Shown: piece after piece, positions 27,288 to 35,596 of the stretch | Layout of the letters: each line of letters opens with the position of its first letter | Position numbering within the stretch: the first letter of the stretch is position 1 | Source of the DNA: Spirosoma sp. | Lineage (GTDB): Bacteria; Bacteroidota; Bacteroidia; Cytophagales; Spirosomataceae | DNA: 64,000 nucleotides | Direction of reading: 5' to 3' | Assembly (NCBI RefSeq): GCF_026391055.1 | Contig: NZ_JAPLET010000026.1 | Span: 620,001-684,000, forward strand | The notes under the pieces: generated by a model | Seen by the model: the letters and a program-made list of their open reading frames with translations, nothing else | What the model was told of the DNA's origin: nothing | Database searches by the model: none | Made by a program: the position numbers and the translations under genes

Positions 27288-28199
27288 ATGTTACACCGTT
27301 CTACTGGCGTTCCTTTATTGATTCTCGCTATTTCGCTCGTTCTACTGGCAGGTATTTTGGTGGGCAATGGGATCTTATTTTCCGGGGTTACACAACCTGT
27401 GGTTTCGCTAACGTGGGTTGGTATAGCGTTGATTACTCAACTTCTTATCGGCTATAGCTTATGGTGGGTGCTTCGCCGACGGCAACAGTCCATGGAAACG
27501 GAGGTCCTTCACTCGATTGTTCATGAATTCCAGACACCCGTGACGGCCATTCGAATGGCGGCCGACATTCTTAGTTCACCCATTGCCCGCAATCATCCGG
27601 AGCGCACAGATAAGTATGTTCGGATTATACTCGAAGAAACCGAGCGGCTTCAACACCAGGTAGAAACCATGCTTACTCTGGCACGGGCCGACCGAAACAC
27701 CCTGGTGCTTAATCCGGAACCCATTCAACTCCACCAGCTACTTCATTCTGTAGCCGAACGTCATGGCGATTACCTGACGCTCAGCTTGCTCCGTACCGAC
27801 CCCTATATTCTGGCCGATCGGATTCACCTCACCAATGTCCTTTACAACCTGCTGGACAACGCGATCAAGTATAGTTCGACCGAGCCAAGCATAATGATGG
27901 AGACCCAGCTAAGCAGCGATGGGTTAACAATTATGGTTCGAGACCGGGGTGTTGGTATACCCCCCCATTTAATCTCTCAGATTTTTCAGCCTTTTTTCCG
28001 CGTTCATGACCAAAACCAACCTAGCGTGAAAGGATTCGGCCTGGGTCTCAGCTATGTACAACGAATTGTAAAATCCCATAACTGGACTATCTGGGTAAGA
28101 AGTGAAGTCGAAAAAGGTAGTGAATTTATTATTCATATCCCTCCTTCAGCTATCCTGACATGCCCGGTTTCCAGCACAGCTAAGAATCATCCCCTATAA
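27288..28199 (+). CDS. Sensor histidine kinase (orphan)
   Basis: This kinase of about 303 residues has two transmembrane helices (about 8-26 and 40-62), a very short extracytoplasmic loop and no recognisable sensor or HAMP domain. The H box is IVHEFQTPVTAIRM (H79). The catalytic domain carries N box NVLYNLLDNAIKYS, G1 DRGVGIP, F box FFRVHDQ and G2 GFGLGLSYVQ. No response regulator lies nearby. A GTG at 27213 would add 25 residues, but the ATG at 27288 precedes the first helix neatly. The stop codon lies inside a long palindrome. Confidence 0.88.
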   Translation: MLHRSTGVPLLILAISLVLLAGILVGNGILFSGVTQPVVSLTWVGIALITQLLIGYSLWWVLRRRQQSMETEVLHSIVHEFQTPVTAIRMAADILSSPIARNHPERTDKYVRIILEETERLQHQVETMLTLARADRNTLVLNPEPIQLHQLLHSVAERHGDYLTLSLLRTDPYILADRIHLTNVLYNLLDNAIKYSSTEPSIMMETQLSSDGLTIMVRDRGVGIPPHLISQIFQPFFRVHDQNQPSVKGFGLGLSYVQRIVKSHNWTIWVRSEVEKGSEFIIHIPPSAILTCPVSSTAKNHPL

Positions 28200-28270
28200 C
28201 GGCTTATTAAAATAGGAACGGCCAGCTATCAATCTGATAGCTGGCCGTTCCTATTTTAATAAGCCGTTAT
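28196..28270. terminator. 36-bp-arm perfect palindrome filling a convergent gap
   Basis: The arms 28196-28231 and 28235-28270 are exact complements over 36 bp with a 3-nt loop. The left arm contains the stop codon of the kinase gene, and the right arm ends nine bases before the stop codon of the convergent lipoprotein gene. It therefore occupies nearly all of the space between the two coding regions. Confidence 0.85.
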
Positions 28271-28279
28271 GATTAGGCG

Positions 28280-31200
28280 TTATTTCGCATTAAGTCCCAC
28301 GCTGGCTTTCGTAACCTTCATTACGCCATTCATTATGCGCCAGTGGCCGGGGAATGTACAGACAAACGGATAATCGCCGGGAGTTGCCGGAGCGGTAAAC
28401 TTAAGCCGGAACGTTTGATCGGGGTTCACCAGGGGGGTAGCAGCAATAACCTGAGAAATGGACGGAACGTAGTTTTTCTCAGCCCCGTCTTTTGCCGTAA
28501 TCAGCTTGTCGGCAGCAATGCCAATGATCTCCATGCTTTTGGGCTTACCAATCACTAGGTTATGCTGCATGGCATCCGGATTCTCCAGAACAATCTCCAC
28601 CTGCTTGCCTGCCGTTACGGTAAACTCTTTCTTGTCGAAACGCATCTCTTCACGTATTGTCTTCATCCGAATCACTTCTACGTTTGGATCGACGGGCTCG
28701 CTCTTTGTCAGGCCCCAGGCTTCGTAGAGCCGCCCCAGACGAGTGCGGTTATCAGCGGATACGCTGCCGGTCAGGCTAGCAAGGAATGACTTATCAGCCT
28801 CACGAACCTGCGCGGTCTGCTTCATATTCCAGCCTTCCGAAACACCCTTCACGATGGCTTCGCTCTGCGCAGGGTCCAATTTCTGGGTCTGGCGCAGTAA
28901 GGCAATCACGGAGTCGACGGGCGCGACCGACGCATAGCTGCGCGTGGCCCGTTCCAGCGCGTAAGCGCTCAGGCTTTGCGGAGCGCGGTAGGTTAAGGTA
29001 TGCGTGGCATTGTTGTTTTGCTCGTTGCTTTCGGCAATGGTGTTTTCGCGATTGAGCATTACCGAAATGGTGTACTCACCAGCCCGCTCAAACTGTACAC
29101 CCATATCACCAACCCAGGGGCCATTATTTGACTTACTGATAGTGACCGTTTCGCCGGGTTTGATGCCCGTATTATGGGTCACGCTCACGAAGTTGATTTT
29201 GGCTCCTTCCAGCTCTCCTTTAGGCCCTTCGATACGAACGGTCATTGGAATGGCTACGCCTTCCGGAATGGCTACTCCTCCCGCGTTGGTCACATCAACA
29301 AAAATGCGGGCACCTTCCCGAACCGATGGCGATTCGGGCGTTGTCCGAATGGCAGCTACAATCAGGTCCGGCTGATTACCAGTGGGGGCCGATGCCGTTT
29401 TAGGCATTGGGGCACTGGGGCCGTGTCCTTTGTCGGCGTGGGTGCTCATGTCATGCGCCGGTTTAGTTGGCGCGGGTGAATTTACAGCCACCTGCTTCAG
29501 GTATGTTTTGAGCAATTGTCCATCATTGCCGGTCAGGGCGCAGGCAAACGCATCGGGTAACCAGCGGTCGTTGGTTTCGCTGGCTTTATCCAGACGGGCC
29601 AGAATAGCTTGCTGCACCGTTTTGCTCTGTGGTGCTTCGGTAAATTTCAACAAGGTATTTAGCACAACTAACGGCTCCTGGTCGTTCAGCAGGTTGTTTT
29701 CCAGCAACACGCTGGCGGCTTCGCTGGTTGGTGGCAACACCTGAATGGCGGTTTTCCGAACGCTGGCAACCGGATGTTTCAGTGCCTGCTTAACGGCCGT
29801 GATTGCGTTAGCATCCGACCCGTTCAAAGCGCCCAATCCGTGTAAGGTCCAGAGCGCATGGATAGCGGCCGGATTAATGCCAATCTCATCCACCGACTTA
29901 TCGTTCACAAGCGCAATCAGCTGCGGTACAACATCTTTGTTATTCCGCTCGATGAGCAGACGCTGTGCCGCCATCCGCCAGAACATATTCGTGTTTTTCA
30001 GCGTAGCGACCAACTCCTCAGGGCGGTTTTTGCTCAGCGTCAGTGGCGTATAGCCTGGAGCGTTTTTGTACCCGACGCGGTAGATTCGACCGTGGGTAAA
30101 ATCGCGTAAAGGCGTTTCATAAGCGTTGCCCGACCCGTTTGTCGCTCCTTTAGGCGTGGGGTTGTGTTGAATGATGAAACTATACCAGTCAACTACCCAA
30201 ACGGCACCATCGGGGCCTACTTCGGCAAATACGGGCGCAAACCATTCGTCGGCACCGGCCATCAGGTTAAACCCTTCGGCATCTTCGTAGTTGGTACCGC
30301 TTTTCTGCATTACGTTCTGGTGCAGAATATGCCCGGTTGGCTCAGCAACGAACGCAATGTTGTTCCAGTATTTTTTCGGGAAAGCCCGCGCCGTGTAAAA
30401 ATTATGCCCGGCCGCTGCCGTAAACCCACCAAACACGTCTACCTGACGTACTTTTTCGGTGATAGGTTTCATATCCTTGTGGGTATCTGTACTGCGGCTG
30501 CCATTCTCCCGGATGTGGGGAGCACCGTGGAAATAGCGATTCGGAATGGCCATGTACCAGCCGTGCGAGTTGTTGGCCGTCGACCCGAAAATGTCGCCCG
30601 TTTCGGTAAAGCCAAGGCCCCATGTGTTATTGGAGGTGCTGGTTACGTATTCGAGTTGCGACCCATCTGGTTTGAATCGGAAAAAGCCCTGCGAAAACTT
30701 CACGCTATCGGCACCAACTTTTCCTTTGAAGCCTGAGTAACCTACGCTTCCCCAGATCCAGTTATCGAAACCATAGTGCAAATTGCTCGGTCCGGCGTGG
30801 GTGTCGTACGTACCGAACCCCGTAAAGACAATCTTCTTTACATCGGCTTTATCATCGCCGTTGGTATCCTGTAAAAACAGCATATGCGGTGCCTGCGATA
30901 CGTACAGGCCGCCATTGCCGAAGGTCATCCCGGTTGGAATGCTCAGCCCCTCGGCGAAGTTCGTGAACTTGTCCGCTTTACCGTCTTTATCCGTGTCTTC
31001 GCAGATCACGATGTAGTCCGAGCCGCCTTCGGGTTTGCGCTCGTTCGGATAGTCTTTCGTGATCAGCGCATACAGCCGTCCGCGTTCGTCCCAGGTCAGG
31101 GCAATGGGGTGCATCACGTTTGGTTCATGGGCAAACAGATCGAGGGTGAAATCGACCGGTACCTGAATGTGCTTCATCGACTCTTCCGGCGAAAGCGGCT

Positions 31201-32062
31201 TTTGCTGCAACTGTACACCAGGGCGTTTTTCGTAGTTCGGCAGGTTAGCTTCGTGGTACGCAAACGGCTGTGGTTTCAGGTCATCGTGCAGCTTTTTTAC
31301 TTTGTCGCCTACAGCCCATAAAATACCCCGTTCCAGCAACTGCTGAAATCCGGGCTGGCTCCAGGTCCGCTCATCGTGGCCATAAGCCGTGTAGAATACC
31401 CGTCCTTTGCCGTATTGCCGAGTCCAGGTATACGGTTCTTCTTTAACCCCCGGCTTGTCCGATGCCTGACTGGCTTTAATATCCCGAACTGCAAGTACAT
31501 TATTGTCGGCTTGTAAATGGCTGTGCAGGTAAGTTTCGTCGTACGCCTTAAACGACGGCAAACCCGCTACGATTGGGTTATTCGGCTGGGTAAAGCGCGT
31601 CTGGATAGTATCCATTTTATGCCGCCAGAACTGACCGCCAACAACTTTGTCGACGTATTCAGAAGAATTCCGGAAGCAATACGAGGCACAGTGAACCGGA
31701 ATCAACCCTTTACCCGACGACACATAGTCGAGCAACGCCTTTTCCTGCGGCTTTCCAATGCTGTCCCAGTTGGCAAAGATCAACAAACCGTCATACTTGT
31801 TCAGATTGTCAGCATTCAAATCTTCCAACTTATCGGTATAGGTGATATTGATGCCTTTATCACCCAGTGCGGCCATGATTTCCGGCACCCGTTCGATGGG
31901 GCGGTGATGACCGTTATCGCCCAGGAACAGAATCTCCGTCCGGCGGGGAGCCGACTGGCTCGATTTCGTCGACTCCTGCCGGACAGCCGTGTTGGGAGCC
32001 GATTGGCGGGCACATTGGGCGAGAGCCACAACTACCCCAATTGCTGTGAGTATTTTTTTCAT
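28280..32062 (-). CDS. ThuA/beta-propeller/HEAT/CARDB/azurin-domain fusion lipoprotein
   Basis: This 1260-residue lipoprotein has its lipobox at LAQC (C17). Its domains in order are: ThuA-like glutamine-amidotransferase fold (about 41-255); soluble glucose/sorbosone dehydrogenase-type propeller of the PVC heme-binding family (about 298-690); HEAT-type repeats (about 700-860); a Pro/His-rich linker (about 865-895); a CARDB domain (about 895-1024); and a C-terminal cupredoxin (about 1122-1255). The cupredoxin has the azurin ligand pattern CTFPGHWRIM (C1235, H1240, M1244) plus a His in MQHNLVIG. No CxxCH haem motif is present. It probably oxidises a sugar at the outer membrane or in the periplasm and passes electrons to the copper site; this is inference. 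It is the last gene of the unit with the Gfo/Idh and epimerase genes. Confidence 0.85.
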   Translation of the reverse strand: MKKILTAIGVVVALAQCARQSAPNTAVRQESTKSSQSAPRRTEILFLGDNGHHRPIERVPEIMAALGDKGINITYTDKLEDLNADNLNKYDGLLIFANWDSIGKPQEKALLDYVSSGKGLIPVHCASYCFRNSSEYVDKVVGGQFWRHKMDTIQTRFTQPNNPIVAGLPSFKAYDETYLHSHLQADNNVLAVRDIKASQASDKPGVKEEPYTWTRQYGKGRVFYTAYGHDERTWSQPGFQQLLERGILWAVGDKVKKLHDDLKPQPFAYHEANLPNYEKRPGVQLQQKPLSPEESMKHIQVPVDFTLDLFAHEPNVMHPIALTWDERGRLYALITKDYPNERKPEGGSDYIVICEDTDKDGKADKFTNFAEGLSIPTGMTFGNGGLYVSQAPHMLFLQDTNGDDKADVKKIVFTGFGTYDTHAGPSNLHYGFDNWIWGSVGYSGFKGKVGADSVKFSQGFFRFKPDGSQLEYVTSTSNNTWGLGFTETGDIFGSTANNSHGWYMAIPNRYFHGAPHIRENGSRSTDTHKDMKPITEKVRQVDVFGGFTAAAGHNFYTARAFPKKYWNNIAFVAEPTGHILHQNVMQKSGTNYEDAEGFNLMAGADEWFAPVFAEVGPDGAVWVVDWYSFIIQHNPTPKGATNGSGNAYETPLRDFTHGRIYRVGYKNAPGYTPLTLSKNRPEELVATLKNTNMFWRMAAQRLLIERNNKDVVPQLIALVNDKSVDEIGINPAAIHALWTLHGLGALNGSDANAITAVKQALKHPVASVRKTAIQVLPPTSEAASVLLENNLLNDQEPLVVLNTLLKFTEAPQSKTVQQAILARLDKASETNDRWLPDAFACALTGNDGQLLKTYLKQVAVNSPAPTKPAHDMSTHADKGHGPSAPMPKTASAPTGNQPDLIVAAIRTTPESPSVREGARIFVDVTNAGGVAIPEGVAIPMTVRIEGPKGELEGAKINFVSVTHNTGIKPGETVTISKSNNGPWVGDMGVQFERAGEYTISVMLNRENTIAESNEQNNNATHTLTYRAPQSLSAYALERATRSYASVAPVDSVIALLRQTQKLDPAQSEAIVKGVSEGWNMKQTAQVREADKSFLASLTGSVSADNRTRLGRLYEAWGLTKSEPVDPNVEVIRMKTIREEMRFDKKEFTVTAGKQVEIVLENPDAMQHNLVIGKPKSMEIIGIAADKLITAKDGAEKNYVPSISQVIAATPLVNPDQTFRLKFTAPATPGDYPFVCTFPGHWRIMNGVMKVTKASVGLNAK

Positions 32063-32095
32063 AGACTATATCAATAGCCGCCCGGACAGGTGGCG

Positions 32096-33211
32096 TTATA
32101 GGTTAAAATCCGGTAACTTAATCAGCTTCCCACCCTGTAAAGCAGATTCATGCGCCAGTATACCAACGCTTGTCCAGTTGGCAGACTGGGCTGCGTTCGG
32201 GAAGGGCTCACGGTCCTCAATAATGGCCGAAACAAACTCGTGAACCATGTGCGGGTGTGAGCCACCATGACCACCACCCTGCGTAAACGACAGGTGTTGC
32301 TGCTCGTCGGCATCGTACACCCCTTTGGTGGTGAACCCGGCAATTTCGGCCGGTAACAACCGTGCATAATCGGGTACTGTTACTTTTTCAGGAATCTCCG
32401 GTTCCGGCTTCTTGGCGGTATGAATGACAGGCTGTTCATCTTCGATCAGTTGCCACTCAAACGATTTTTTATCGCCATATACTTCGAAACTTTCCCGGTA
32501 TTGCCGGGCTACGTCGAACAGCGACCGGTACACATAGGCCGACAAATCGCTGTCTTTGAACTTAATATGCGCCGACTCCACCGCAAACGGCGAGTTGTGA
32601 ATCTTGGCCAGCTCCTCACGAATCGTTCCCGAACCGAAGCAGGACACATAATCCGCTTCGAGTTTGAGCAACCCGGCTACGGGACCTACGCAGTGGGTTG
32701 CGTAGTGCATGGGCGGTAAACCCGGCCAGTAGTCAGGCCATCCGTCCATATCCTGCTGGTGGCTGGCTTTCAGGAACTGCACCTTGCCCAGTTCACCTGT
32801 TTCATACAATTCTTTAACGAACAGAAACTCGCGGCTATATACCACCGTCTCCATCATCATGTACTTTTTGCCCGATTCCTTGCAGGCTTTTACGATTTCC
32901 AGACACTCCTCCACCGTTGTAGCCATCGGCACGGTACAGGCTACATGCTTACCTGCCCGCAAGGCTTTCAGGCTTTGCTCGGCATGGTTAGGAATGGGCG
33001 AGTTGATGTGTACCGCATCGACATCCGGGTCGGCCAGCAGTTCATCGTAGTTACTGTACCGCTTTTCAATGCCATAGGCATCGCCAATTTCGTTCAGCTT
33101 TTCGACGTTGCGTTGGCAAATCGCGTACATGTTTGTGTTCGGGTGCCGTTGGTAAATGGGAATGAATTCGGCCCCAAAACCGAGGCCAACAATAGCGATG
33201 TTTAGTTTCAT
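32096..33211 (-). CDS. Gfo/Idh/MocA family NAD(P)-dependent oxidoreductase
   Basis: This 371-residue oxidoreductase has an N-terminal Rossmann fold (IVGLGFGAEFIPIYQRHPN) and a C-terminal Gfo/Idh substrate domain. The family EKP loop is replaced by CTVPMATTVEE, so the usual catalytic Lys of the EKP motif is absent. The C-terminal GGGHGGSHPHMVHEF segment is rich in His/Gly and probably lines the active site. It follows the epimerase by 109 bp and precedes the ThuA-type lipoprotein by 33 bp, so all three probably act on the same carbohydrate. The substrate is unknown. Confidence 0.88.
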   Translation of the reverse strand: MKLNIAIVGLGFGAEFIPIYQRHPNTNMYAICQRNVEKLNEIGDAYGIEKRYSNYDELLADPDVDAVHINSPIPNHAEQSLKALRAGKHVACTVPMATTVEECLEIVKACKESGKKYMMMETVVYSREFLFVKELYETGELGKVQFLKASHQQDMDGWPDYWPGLPPMHYATHCVGPVAGLLKLEADYVSCFGSGTIREELAKIHNSPFAVESAHIKFKDSDLSAYVYRSLFDVARQYRESFEVYGDKKSFEWQLIEDEQPVIHTAKKPEPEIPEKVTVPDYARLLPAEIAGFTTKGVYDADEQQHLSFTQGGGHGGSHPHMVHEFVSAIIEDREPFPNAAQSANWTSVGILAHESALQGGKLIKLPDFNL

Positions 33212-33320
33212 GAGTAGTACCGACCAGGATGGTCGGCGGTAAAGCTTAAGATGTATAATTTATCCTCGCCCGGAACCGTTTGCAGCATCTGATAAAAACG
33301 GTCTGAAGAGCTTGTTTCGT

Positions 33321-34190
33321 TTATTCGTCACTTCCGACAGGAACGGCCTGTGCCAGCTGGCTTTTTATGAAAGCGAGTCCGTCGACCGCTAACTGCTCAG
33401 GTGACTCGAACATGGGCCTGAATATGTGCGTTGCCGAAGCCAGTTCGGGCGGGTTTGGGCCAAAAGCTTCAATGGCAATCGGACCTTCATACCCGACGTC
33501 CTGCAAGACGGCAAACACTTCCTCGAAATTAATATGGCCCTGCCCCGGTGTAGAACGGTCATTCTCCGAAATCTGGACATGAACCAGATAAGGGGCACAC
33601 CTCCGTAAGGCAGCCCCTATGTTTTTCTCCTCCATGTTTGCGTGAAAGGTGTCGAAGGCAACCCGGCAATTAGGATGATTGACATCTTCAACGTAGCGAA
33701 TTACCTCATCGGCGCAAGTGAGCAGGTATACTTCAAACCGATTCAGGTACTCGATGGCAAGCGTAACGCCCTGGGTTTGGGCATATTCGGCCACCTCACG
33801 CATACCCATAACCGACCAGTTCCACTCCTCGGCCGTAGCAGGCTTACCGGTGAACTCCTTAAACCCTGCGTATACCGGACCCATCAAAATAGAGGAACCA
33901 GCAGCTCGCGAGCAGTCGACAACTTGCTTCAGATAAGCAACGCTTGCCTGCCGCACGGCCTCGTCAGGACTGATCAGACTGTGTTCGGGGCCGCATATCG
34001 TACACGTTTGTACGCCCATACCTAACTCGCTTAGTTGCTGGCCAATGCGATGCCATTTATCAAGGCTGACATCGTTTACCGGCAGCTCAACAAAGTCGAA
34101 GCCGCTCCTTTTCAGAAAATCAAATGTATCGGATAAGTCTTCGTCCATAGACATCGTCCAGACGAACATATTCATTCCTAACTTATTCAT
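33321..34190 (-). CDS. Sugar phosphate isomerase/epimerase, D-psicose 3-epimerase-like
   Basis: This 289-residue cytoplasmic TIM-barrel protein shows the metal ligand set of the ketose 3-epimerase group: Glu in LAIEYLNRFE, Asp and His in VAFDTFHANMEE, His in VHVQISENDRSTPGQGHI and Glu in IAIEAFGP. It has no signal peptide. It is the first gene of a three-gene minus-strand unit (epimerase, Gfo/Idh oxidoreductase, ThuA lipoprotein) transcribed away from an AraC regulator. The set suggests uptake and conversion of an uncommon sugar or keto-sugar. Confidence 0.87.
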   Translation of the reverse strand: MNKLGMNMFVWTMSMDEDLSDTFDFLKRSGFDFVELPVNDVSLDKWHRIGQQLSELGMGVQTCTICGPEHSLISPDEAVRQASVAYLKQVVDCSRAAGSSILMGPVYAGFKEFTGKPATAEEWNWSVMGMREVAEYAQTQGVTLAIEYLNRFEVYLLTCADEVIRYVEDVNHPNCRVAFDTFHANMEEKNIGAALRRCAPYLVHVQISENDRSTPGQGHINFEEVFAVLQDVGYEGPIAIEAFGPNPPELASATHIFRPMFESPEQLAVDGLAFIKSQLAQAVPVGSDE

Positions 34191-34212
34191 ATTCGTTCCA
34201 TAAAAAATTAAA

Positions 34213-34237
34213 CAAATATAAATAGTAGCTAAATTTG
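34213..34237. promoter_or_regulatory. Back-to-back Bacteroidota -7 elements
   Basis: TATATTTG on the minus strand (34213-34220) and TAAATTTG on the plus strand (34230-34237) both match the Bacteroidota -7 consensus TAnnTTTG exactly. The first sits about 23 bp before the epimerase ATG, and the second about 90 bp before the AraC start. No good -33 TTTG was found for either, so they are plausible but not proven promoters. Confidence 0.45.
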
Positions 34238-34274
34238 CGTTTTGGCTTTTCTTGCCGAATACCGACTTTATTTT

Positions 34275-34305
34275 TACACGTATTATAAAAAATACACGTT
34301 ATTTG
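34275..34305. promoter_or_regulatory. Direct repeat, candidate AraC-family operator
   Basis: TACACGTATTAT (34275) and TACACGTTATTT (34293) form a direct repeat with an 18-bp period in the intergenic region between the AraC gene and the epimerase operon. AraC-type regulators commonly bind direct repeats of about this spacing. Relative to the minus-strand -7 element the repeats lie roughly 60-90 bp upstream, a position suited to an activator. Confidence 0.4.
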
Positions 34306-34325
34306 TGTTAAAAATCAGCAATTGA

Positions 34326-35213
34326 GTGAAACAGCCTCTACGCAAAGACCTTGAACCCGTTGCGGCTTCATTCATCGTAAAAGAATTGGTGGAGCCCCAT
34401 TTCGACCCAAACTGGCACTTCCATCCCCATTATCAGTTATTTCTGGTAGAAAAAGGTACGGGAACCCGCTTTATTGGCGATTCGATAAAGCCCTTTGGCC
34501 CCGGCGACCTGGTTTTCCTAGGCCCGAACTTACCTCACCTTTGGCGCAGTGATCAGGTGTATTTTGATAGGCAACTGTCTTCAACTCCAGACGAGTTGAT
34601 TACGCGTGGCATTGTCGTCTATTTCACGGAAGACTTTCTGGGTCCGGATTTCTTCGAAAAACAGGAAATGGCTCCATTGCGGCAGTTATTGAATCAGTCG
34701 CGGCAGGGGCTGGAATGGATGGGGGCAACGCGTGGACAAACTGCGACTGCCTTAAAGAATTTATCAAAACAACCCGTGGGATTTCAGCGCGTTATCAGTC
34801 TACTAACGCTCCTGAACGATCTTACGCTGGCTTCCGACTTTCGCTATCTGACCAGTCCGGGTTATACGAACACAGTCAAACCCGCCGAAACAGACCGGAT
34901 GCAACTGGTTCATGACTATGTACTGGGGCACTTCCCGGACGATCTCAGTCTGGATACCGTTGCCGATCTGGCGGGTATGACATCGCCGGCCTTTTGTCGG
35001 TATTTTAAAGCCAGGGCCAATAAAACGTTTTCGGAGTTCGTTTCGGAGGTTCGTATCGGTCATGCCTGTAAGCTGCTCATGAACGGCAAGCTAAACATCA
35101 CTCAAATCAGTTTTGAGAGCGGCTTCAGAACCTTATCGAATTTTAACCGCCAGTTTAAGGACATTACCGGCCAGACGCCCTCCGGCTACGTCAAAACGTA
35201 CCGTCGTCTATAA
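34326..35213 (+). CDS. AraC family transcriptional regulator
   Basis: This 295-residue regulator has an N-terminal cupin ligand-binding domain (HFHPHYQLFLVEKGTGTRF, GPGDLVFLGPNLPHLW). Its C-terminal AraC/XylS DNA-binding domain has two helix-turn-helix units (DLSLDTVADLAGMTSPAFCRY, and ITQISFESGFRTLSNFNRQF). The start is a GTG at 34326, as no ATG fits better. Its divergent placement next to the epimerase, Gfo/Idh and ThuA unit makes it the likely local regulator of that unit, probably sensing the sugar involved. Confidence 0.92.
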   Translation: MKQPLRKDLEPVAASFIVKELVEPHFDPNWHFHPHYQLFLVEKGTGTRFIGDSIKPFGPGDLVFLGPNLPHLWRSDQVYFDRQLSSTPDELITRGIVVYFTEDFLGPDFFEKQEMAPLRQLLNQSRQGLEWMGATRGQTATALKNLSKQPVGFQRVISLLTLLNDLTLASDFRYLTSPGYTNTVKPAETDRMQLVHDYVLGHFPDDLSLDTVADLAGMTSPAFCRYFKARANKTFSEFVSEVRIGHACKLLMNGKLNITQISFESGFRTLSNFNRQFKDITGQTPSGYVKTYRRL

Positions 35214-35231
35214 AACAGGCCTTCCTCAAAA

Positions 35232-35265
35232 AAACAGCCCCCTCTCTCACGAAAGGGGGCTGTTT
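35232..35265 (+). terminator. Intrinsic terminator after the AraC gene
   Basis: AAACAGCCCCCT (35232-35243) pairs exactly with AGGGGGCTGTTT (35254-35265) with a 10-nt loop. A TTGGTTTTC stretch follows. This is a normal strong terminator for the AraC gene. Confidence 0.85.
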
Positions 35266-35596
35266 GGTTTTCTGTAAAGCAAAGCCGACACTAAAAAACA
35301 GCTACGACTTGACACGTCACTAAGCAGGTTTTTTCAAATACAGAGGCATAGAGAGTACAAAGGTCAAAAAATAATTTTTGGTCATTTAATCCCTGTATTC
35401 TCCGTGTCTCTGCGTTCAAAGAAAATCACTTAGATAAGTAGGCCAGCTAAAGTACACTAGAGTATTTTTGATAGAGCGAATTTGTTATGCTGACGCAGGA
35501 AACATCTTCTCCAGCAGCCATAATGCCTTTACCGAAGCTGCTTTCTGCGTCAGCATGACAAAAAGTAACCTAAGCTATTTGATCTTGATTGCTTAA
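35266..35596. other. Gene-free spacer with dispersed repeat sequences
   Basis: No convincing coding frame was seen. The region contains an imperfect palindrome around 35335-35425 (a CAGAGGCATAGAGAG-like sequence opposed by TCTCCGTGTCTCTGCG), the repeat at 35481-35562 described separately, and a 15-mer AGTACACTAGAGTAT (35451-35465) that recurs with one change at 19446-19460. The stretch looks like an accumulation of small repetitive elements. Confidence 0.5.
35481..35562. repeat. REP-like inverted repeat with ATGCTGACGCAG core
   Basis: The arms 35481-35508 and 35535-35562 are 28 bp each and match at 24 positions; both contain ATGCTGACGCAG. The sequence resembles the TGTCATGCTGACGCAGGAAGCATCTT-like palindromes scattered between genes in several Cytophagales genomes, as far as memory allows. 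It lies between two gene 3' ends. Confidence 0.55.

Noticed and set aside
34326..34340. A TTG start at 34322 for the AraC gene
   Set aside because: It is in a different frame from the regulator, so it cannot start it.
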